Shown in pieces: positions 6,237-9,716 of a DNA stretch of 9,716 nucleotides (positions are counted from its first letter, which is position 1; every line of letters begins with the position of its first letter). The notes beneath the pieces are model-generated. The model was given only the letters and a program-made list of their open reading frames with translations, was not told the origin of the DNA and did not search any database. The position numbers were made by a program, and so were the translations under genes. The DNA comes from an uncultured Thalassolituus sp. (GTDB lineage: Bacteria > Pseudomonadota > Gammaproteobacteria > Pseudomonadales > Oceanobacteraceae), in contig CAJXIT010000116.1 of the NCBI GenBank assembly GCA_913054055.1, positions 1 through 9,716 on the forward strand. Direction: 5' to 3'.

Positions 6237-7181
6237 GTGTCTAAGTTAATGGTTTTTACCGGTAATGCTAACCCAGAACTAGCGCGACTTATTGTTGAGC
6301 GTTTAGATCTACCACTTGGCGAAGCCACCTGCGGCCAATTCAGTGATGGTGAAATTACCATCGACATTCAAGAAAATGTACGTGGTAAGGATGTATTCAT
6401 CATCCAGCCTACTTGTGTACCCACTAACGACAATATCATGGAATTAATCTTGATGGCCGACGCCCTACGTCGCTCATCTGCTGGCCGTGTTACGGCTGTT
6501 ATTCCTTACTACGGCTATGCTCGCCAAGATCGTCGTGTTCGTTCAGCCCGTGTGCCTATCTCTGCAAAAGTTGTGGCTGACATGCTAGAAACCGGCGGTG
6601 TAGACCGCGTATTAACAGTTGACTTACACGCAGACCAAATTCAAGGCTTTTTCAACATCCCAATGGACAACATTTATGGTTCTCCAATTTTACTAGATGA
6701 CATTGAAAAGCAAAATTACGAAGATTTAATCGTTGTTTCTCCTGACGTTGGCGGCGTAGTACGTGCCCGCGCCATTGCGAAACAGCTAAATGATGCTGAC
6801 CTAGCCATCATTGATAAACGTCGTCCACAAGCCAACGAAGCGCAAGTTATGCACATCATTGGTGACGTGACTGACCGTACCTGTGTATTGGTTGACGACA
6901 TGGTGGATACAGCTGGCACATTATGTAAAGCCGCCGACGCCCTGAAACAATTTGGAGCGAAAAAGGTTGTGGCCTACTGTACACATCCTGTACTATCCGG
7001 CTCCGCTTTAAAGAATATCCAAAATTCAGAGTTAGATGAACTGGTTGTAACTGACACCATTCCTTTAACTGACGAAGCAAAAGCAAGCGGAAAAATCCGT
7101 CAGCTAACGCTTGCGGGCTTATTAGCAGAGTCAATTAGACGTGTTAATAACGAAGAATCCATCAGTGCGATGTTCCGCTAG
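6237..7181 (+). CDS. prs: Ribose-phosphate pyrophosphokinase (PRPP synthetase)
   Basis: Prs transfers pyrophosphate from ATP to ribose 5-phosphate to form PRPP, the precursor of purines, pyrimidines, NAD, histidine and tryptophan. The product has 314 residues (E. coli 315) and is highly conserved along its length. Visible elements are the FSDGE segment at 35-39, YARQDRR at 94-100 in the ATP-contacting flexible region, DLHADQIQGFF at 129-139 with active-site H131, IIDKRRP with K194, and the PRPP-binding motif VLVDDMVDTAGTL at 217-229. The C-terminus NEESISAMF is typical of the family. The start codon is GTG, supported by AGGGG 8 nt upstream. The gene follows tRNA-Gln by 50 nt and precedes rplY by 114 nt. 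No promoter of its own was clear in the short upstream gap. Confidence 0.97.
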   Translation: MSKLMVFTGNANPELARLIVERLDLPLGEATCGQFSDGEITIDIQENVRGKDVFIIQPTCVPTNDNIMELILMADALRRSSAGRVTAVIPYYGYARQDRRVRSARVPISAKVVADMLETGGVDRVLTVDLHADQIQGFFNIPMDNIYGSPILLDDIEKQNYEDLIVVSPDVGGVVRARAIAKQLNDADLAIIDKRRPQANEAQVMHIIGDVTDRTCVLVDDMVDTAGTLCKAADALKQFGAKKVVAYCTHPVLSGSALKNIQNSELDELVVTDTIPLTDEAKASGKIRQLTLAGLLAESIRRVNNEESISAMFR

Positions 7182-7212
7182 TCGGAATAACGCTTGATGC
7201 GACTCAGTTTTC

Positions 7213-7218
7213 TATAAC
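7213..7218 (+). promoter_or_regulatory. Candidate -10 box upstream of rplY
   Basis: TATAAC matches the -10 consensus at 5 of 6 positions. Initiation near 7225 would give a leader of about 70 nt that includes the hairpin at 7240-7267. No good -35 is present at 16-18 bp; TTGATG at 7194 is only 13 bp away. Weak call. Confidence 0.22.
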
Positions 7219-7239
7219 AGTTAACTGGGTTAAAAATAG

Positions 7240-7267
7240 GCTCTAACTCTGGTCGCGGGGTTAGGGC
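7240..7267 (+). promoter_or_regulatory. Leader hairpin upstream of rplY, candidate L25 autoregulatory element
   Basis: GCTCTAAC (7240-7247) pairs with GTTAGGGC (7260-7267) as an 8-bp stem with one G-U pair and a 12-nt loop. It ends 13 nt before the rplY Shine-Dalgarno (AGAGGG, 7281-7286). There is no T-tract, so it is not a terminator. A palindrome, CAGTTAACTG, lies just upstream at 7218-7227. In E. coli, translation of rplY is reported to be repressed by its own product through structure in the 5' leader. Whether this hairpin is equivalent is inference. Confidence 0.35.
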
Positions 7268-7295
7268 TGATTTCATTTATAGAGGGTTTAAAACC

Positions 7296-7946
7296 ATGGC
7301 AAATTACGAATTAAATGCTACTGTTCGCGAAGTTCAAGGTAAGGGTGCGAGCCGCCGCCTACGTCGCTTAGAAGCAGTAACTCCAGCAATCGTTTACGGT
7401 GGCGATAAAGCACCAGCAAACGTACAACTTGCTCTTAAAGATCTTAACAAAGCGTTTGAAGACGAAGGTTTCTTCAGCCACATTGTTACTTTGAACGTTG
7501 AAGGCGGCGAAGCTGAAAACGTATTGATTAAAGACGTTCAACGTCACCCATACAAGCCAATGGTGCTTCACGTAGATTTCCAACGTGTATCTAATGACAC
7601 CATCATCAAGCAGCACATTCCTTTACACTTCATCAACGAAGAAACTTGTAAAGGCGTTAAACTACAAGGCGGTAAGATCACTCACGTTATGTCTGACGTT
7701 GTTGTTATCTGTGCGGCTGGTAAACTTCCTGAGTTCATCGAAGTTGACCTTGAAGAAGTTGAAGTGGGTACTCAAATCCACCTTTCTGATCTTAAACTTC
7801 CTGAAGGCGTTGAAATTCTTGCGCTTACTCACGGTGCTGATCACGATGCTTCTGTTGCTCACGTTGACGTACCTAAGGGTTCTGCAGCTGACGATGAAGA
7901 AGCTGATGCTGCCGCTGAAGGCGAAGACGCTCCAGCTGCTGAGTAA
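7296..7946 (+). CDS. rplY: 50S ribosomal protein L25, long CTC/TL5 form
   Basis: L25 binds 5S rRNA in the central protuberance of the large subunit. The 216-residue product is the two-domain CTC form: an N-terminal L25 domain at about 5-91 (including REVQGKGASRRLRR, PAIVYGG and the RHPYKPMVLHVDF segment) and a C-terminal TL5-type beta domain at about 100-190. The short E. coli protein (94 residues) has only the first part. A low-complexity tail of Ala, Asp and Glu from about residue 195 ends the protein. A good Shine-Dalgarno, AGAGGG, lies 9 nt before the ATG. The leader contains a hairpin that may mediate autoregulation. pth follows after 28 nt without a terminator, so rplY, pth and ychF are probably one transcript. 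Confidence 0.96.
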   Translation: MANYELNATVREVQGKGASRRLRRLEAVTPAIVYGGDKAPANVQLALKDLNKAFEDEGFFSHIVTLNVEGGEAENVLIKDVQRHPYKPMVLHVDFQRVSNDTIIKQHIPLHFINEETCKGVKLQGGKITHVMSDVVVICAAGKLPEFIEVDLEEVEVGTQIHLSDLKLPEGVEILALTHGADHDASVAHVDVPKGSAADDEEADAAAEGEDAPAAE

Positions 7947-7962
7947 CTGATAGTTAAGCTAT

Positions 7963-7966
7963 AGGA
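7963..7966 (+). promoter_or_regulatory. Ribosome binding site deciding the GTG start of pth
   Basis: AGGA lies 8 nt before GTG 7975. The coding sequence from this GTG gives the family-typical N-terminus, and no ATG is available nearby in frame before the conserved VGLGNPG motif. Confidence 0.65.
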
Positions 7967-7974
7967 CAAGCATT

Positions 7975-8562
7975 GTGAAGGATAAAATTCGTCTAATTGT
8001 GGGCCTGGGCAATCCCGGTTCAGAATATGAGAATACCCGACACAATGCAGGTGCTTGGTTACTCAATCAGATTGCACGCCAATATGGCGTGCAACTGAAA
8101 CCAGAAAAAAAATTCCACGGTCTCAGTGGTAAAGCCCGCATCAAGGGCGAAGACGTCTTTTTACTTTTCCCAACTACCTTCATGAATGTAAGTGGCCAAG
8201 CGGTTCAAACTTTAGCTAACTTTTACAAAATTCCTGTTAATGAAATTCTAGTTTTACACGATGAACTGGACCTACCTGTTGGCACAGCCAAATTTAAACT
8301 AGGTGGCGGGCACGGTGGCCAAAATGGCTTACGCGACATCATTAGCAAAATGGGTAATAACAAAAATTTTTATCGCTGTCGCATTGGTATCGGACATCCG
8401 GGCGATAAAAATAAAGTGACCAGCCATGTACTGGGCAAACCAAACAAAGACGACTTGAAAAAAATTGAAGCGGTAATTGATGTTGCCGCATCGGAAATAG
8501 ACAGCACGGTAGACGGTGATTGGCCAGGAGCCATGAATCGTCTTCATACCTTCAAGGGGTAA
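7975..8562 (+). CDS. pth: Peptidyl-tRNA hydrolase
   Basis: Pth cleaves the ester bond of peptidyl-tRNAs that drop off ribosomes, recycling tRNA in the cytosol. The product has 195 residues (E. coli 194). The active-site set is intact and shifted by three from E. coli numbering: N13 in GLGNPG, catalytic H23 in TRHNAGAW, N71 in TTFMNVSGQAV, D96 in LVLHDELDLPVG, and N117 in GGHGGQNGLRDI. The basic segment near residues 100-110, ending in KFKLGGG, fits tRNA contact. Translation starts at GTG 7975, supported by AGGA 8 nt upstream. It lies 28 nt after rplY and 6 nt before ychF; the ychF Shine-Dalgarno (AAGGGG, 8554-8559) is inside the last codons of pth, so the two are likely translationally linked. 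The pth-ychF pair is widespread in bacteria. Confidence 0.97.
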   Translation: MKDKIRLIVGLGNPGSEYENTRHNAGAWLLNQIARQYGVQLKPEKKFHGLSGKARIKGEDVFLLFPTTFMNVSGQAVQTLANFYKIPVNEILVLHDELDLPVGTAKFKLGGGHGGQNGLRDIISKMGNNKNFYRCRIGIGHPGDKNKVTSHVLGKPNKDDLKKIEAVIDVAASEIDSTVDGDWPGAMNRLHTFKG

Positions 8563-8568
8563 ACAAAC

Positions 8569-9663
8569 ATGGGTTTTAAATGTGGCATCGTCGGTTTACC
8601 TAACGTAGGTAAATCCACTCTTTTTAATGCACTAACTAAATCAGGTATTGGCGCAGAAAACTTTCCTTTTTGCACCATTGAACCAAACAGCGGCCTAGTG
8701 CCTATGCCAGATGCGCGTCTAGATGCACTGGCTGACATTGTTAGCCCTGAAAAAATCATCCCAACCACCATGGAATTTGTTGATATCGCTGGCTTGGTAA
8801 AAGGCGCGTCTAAAGGCGAAGGCCTTGGTAACCAGTTTTTAGCCAATATCCGTGAAACCGATGCCATTGCGCATGTGGTTCGTTGTTTTGAAGACGAAAA
8901 CGTGATCCATGTAGAAAATAAAATTAATCCAGCGGATGACATCGATGTCATCAACTTAGAATTAATTTTAGCCGACCTAGAAAGCGCACAAAAACAATTG
9001 CAACGTGTTACTCGCACAGCTAAAGGCGGCGACAAAGATGCAGTTGCTGATAAAGCACTTTTAGAAAAAATCATTCCTCATTTAGAAGACAGCCTACCTG
9101 TTCGTTCTCTAGAACTGGATGAAGAAGAGCAAAAGCGTGTTCGCATGCTGCACATGATTACCGTTAAACCAACCATGTACATTGCCAACGTGGCTGAGGA
9201 TGGTTTTGAAGACAATCCATTTTTAGAAACCGTGCGTGAAATTGCCGCCAAAGAAAACGCCAGCGTTGTACCGGTTTGCAACAAGATTGAGCAAGAAATC
9301 TCTGAATTAGACGACCCAGAAGACGTCACCATGTTTTTAGAAGAGATGGGGCAAAGCGAACCCGGTTTAAACCGCGTGATTCGTGCAGGCTATGAATTAT
9401 TAGGATTACAAACCTATTTCACTGCAGGCGTGAAAGAAGTGCGTGCTTGGACCGTTAAACAAGGTGCTACAGCGCCTCAAGCGGCTGGTGTGATTCATAC
9501 TGATTTTGAAAAAGGCTTCATTCGCTCTGAAACCATGAGCTACGATGACTTCATCGAATATAAAGGTGAAGCGGGCTGTAAAAATGCAGGTAAGCTGCGA
9601 GTCGAAGGTAAAGAGTACATAGTAAAAGACGGTGACGTTTTACACTTCTTATTTAATGTTTAA
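8569..9663 (+). CDS. ychF: Redox-sensitive ribosome-associated ATPase YchF (Obg family, TGS domain)
   Basis: YchF (OLA1 family) is a P-loop NTPase that binds ribosomes and, unlike other Obg proteins, prefers ATP. It has been linked to oxidative stress and start-codon choice. The 364-residue product (E. coli 363) has G1 GLPNVGKS at 9-16, G3 DIAG at 73-76, and in place of the GTP-specifying NKxD the family's NVAE at 207-210, consistent with ATP use. H114 in IHVEN matches the catalytic histidine reported for E. coli YchF. A helical coiled-coil insertion at about 130-195 is followed by a C-terminal TGS domain from about 280 to 364, ending DGDVLHFLFNV. The start is supported by AAGGGG 9 nt upstream. 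It is the last gene before a strong terminator. No abnormality seen. Confidence 0.97.
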   Translation: MGFKCGIVGLPNVGKSTLFNALTKSGIGAENFPFCTIEPNSGLVPMPDARLDALADIVSPEKIIPTTMEFVDIAGLVKGASKGEGLGNQFLANIRETDAIAHVVRCFEDENVIHVENKINPADDIDVINLELILADLESAQKQLQRVTRTAKGGDKDAVADKALLEKIIPHLEDSLPVRSLELDEEEQKRVRMLHMITVKPTMYIANVAEDGFEDNPFLETVREIAAKENASVVPVCNKIEQEISELDDPEDVTMFLEEMGQSEPGLNRVIRAGYELLGLQTYFTAGVKEVRAWTVKQGATAPQAAGVIHTDFEKGFIRSETMSYDDFIEYKGEAGCKNAGKLRVEGKEYIVKDGDVLHFLFNV

Positions 9664-9682
9664 TGCATTAAATAGTTTACAT

Positions 9683-9716
9683 AAAAAAACCGCGCCTTAA
9701 AAAGCGCGGTTTTTTT
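9683..9716 (+). terminator. Rho-independent terminator after ychF, potentially bidirectional
   Basis: CCGCGC (9690-9695) pairs with GCGCGG (9704-9709) around an 8-nt loop, CTTAAAAA. Seven A before the stem and seven T after it extend the pairing and give a U-tract on either strand. It begins 19 nt after the ychF stop and closes the plus-strand unit. The symmetric A/T flanks mean it could also terminate transcription arriving from the right, outside the window. Confidence 0.95.

Noticed and set aside
7194..7218. TTGATG and TATAAC as a full sigma-70 promoter for rplY
   Set aside because: The spacing is only 13 bp, outside the usable range. Only the -10 is kept as a weak candidate.
7585..7950. 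121-codon plus-strand frame within rplY
   Set aside because: It is an out-of-frame shadow dominated by Leu, Thr, Ser and Lys, caused by rplY codon composition, with no plausible start signal.
8544..9074. 176-codon minus-strand frame opposite ychF
   Set aside because: Long, but exactly antisense to the P-loop domain of ychF. Its low-complexity Ser/Ala/Leu composition marks it as a mirror of the real gene.
1..9716. A novel accessory, defence or mobile system
   Set aside because: Every substantial coding region is a conserved housekeeping gene in familiar order. No repeats, recombinases, att-like duplications or atypical composition were seen next to the tRNA or elsewhere.

Overview
The window is a conserved housekeeping block from a gammaproteobacterium. 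The gene order is prmC-prfA-hemA on the minus strand, diverging from a TPR-protein gene, lolB, ispE, tRNA-Gln, prs, rplY, pth and ychF on the plus strand. As I recall it, this is the order in Pseudomonas aeruginosa (PA4664 to PA4673) and relatives. Base composition by eye is mid-40s % GC, much lower than Pseudomonas. That would suit a marine Oceanospirillales/Pseudomonadales-type bacterium, but genus cannot be fixed from the sequence. No phage, IS, CRISPR, defence or other accessory system is visible.

Left part (1-2797, minus strand). hemA (glutamyl-tRNA reductase, first step of C5 haem synthesis) is followed by prfA (release factor RF1). After a 218-nt gap comes the first 43 codons of prmC, the methyltransferase for the release-factor GGQ glutamine, which runs off the left edge. 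The prmC start is short and easily missed, but its translation fits the family N-terminus. The gap holds small hairpins and a T-tract, but no convincing terminator.

Centre (2798-2959). This divergent intergenic region carries a perfect TATAAT box for hemA, a 13-bp palindrome beside it, and a well-placed Shine-Dalgarno driving an 11-codon ORF that overlaps the start of the next gene.

Right part (2960-9716, plus strand). A 560-aa exported TPR protein (syntenic with P. aeruginosa LbcA, but without any cysteine and so not a lipoprotein) is tightly packed with lolB (lipoprotein insertion into the outer membrane) and ispE (isoprenoid precursor kinase). tRNA-Gln(UUG) begins 8 nt after ispE and is followed by prs (PRPP synthase). 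A 114-nt leader with a hairpin precedes rplY (L25/CTC), which is followed closely by pth (peptidyl-tRNA hydrolase) and ychF (TGS-domain ATPase). A strong bidirectional terminator closes the unit at the right edge. Many products serve translation: RF1, PrmC, tRNA-Gln, L25, Pth and YchF. HemA also uses a charged tRNA as substrate.

I found no undescribed system. The points most worth checking are the cysteine-free LbcA-like protein, the leader ORF in front of it, and the rplY leader hairpin.
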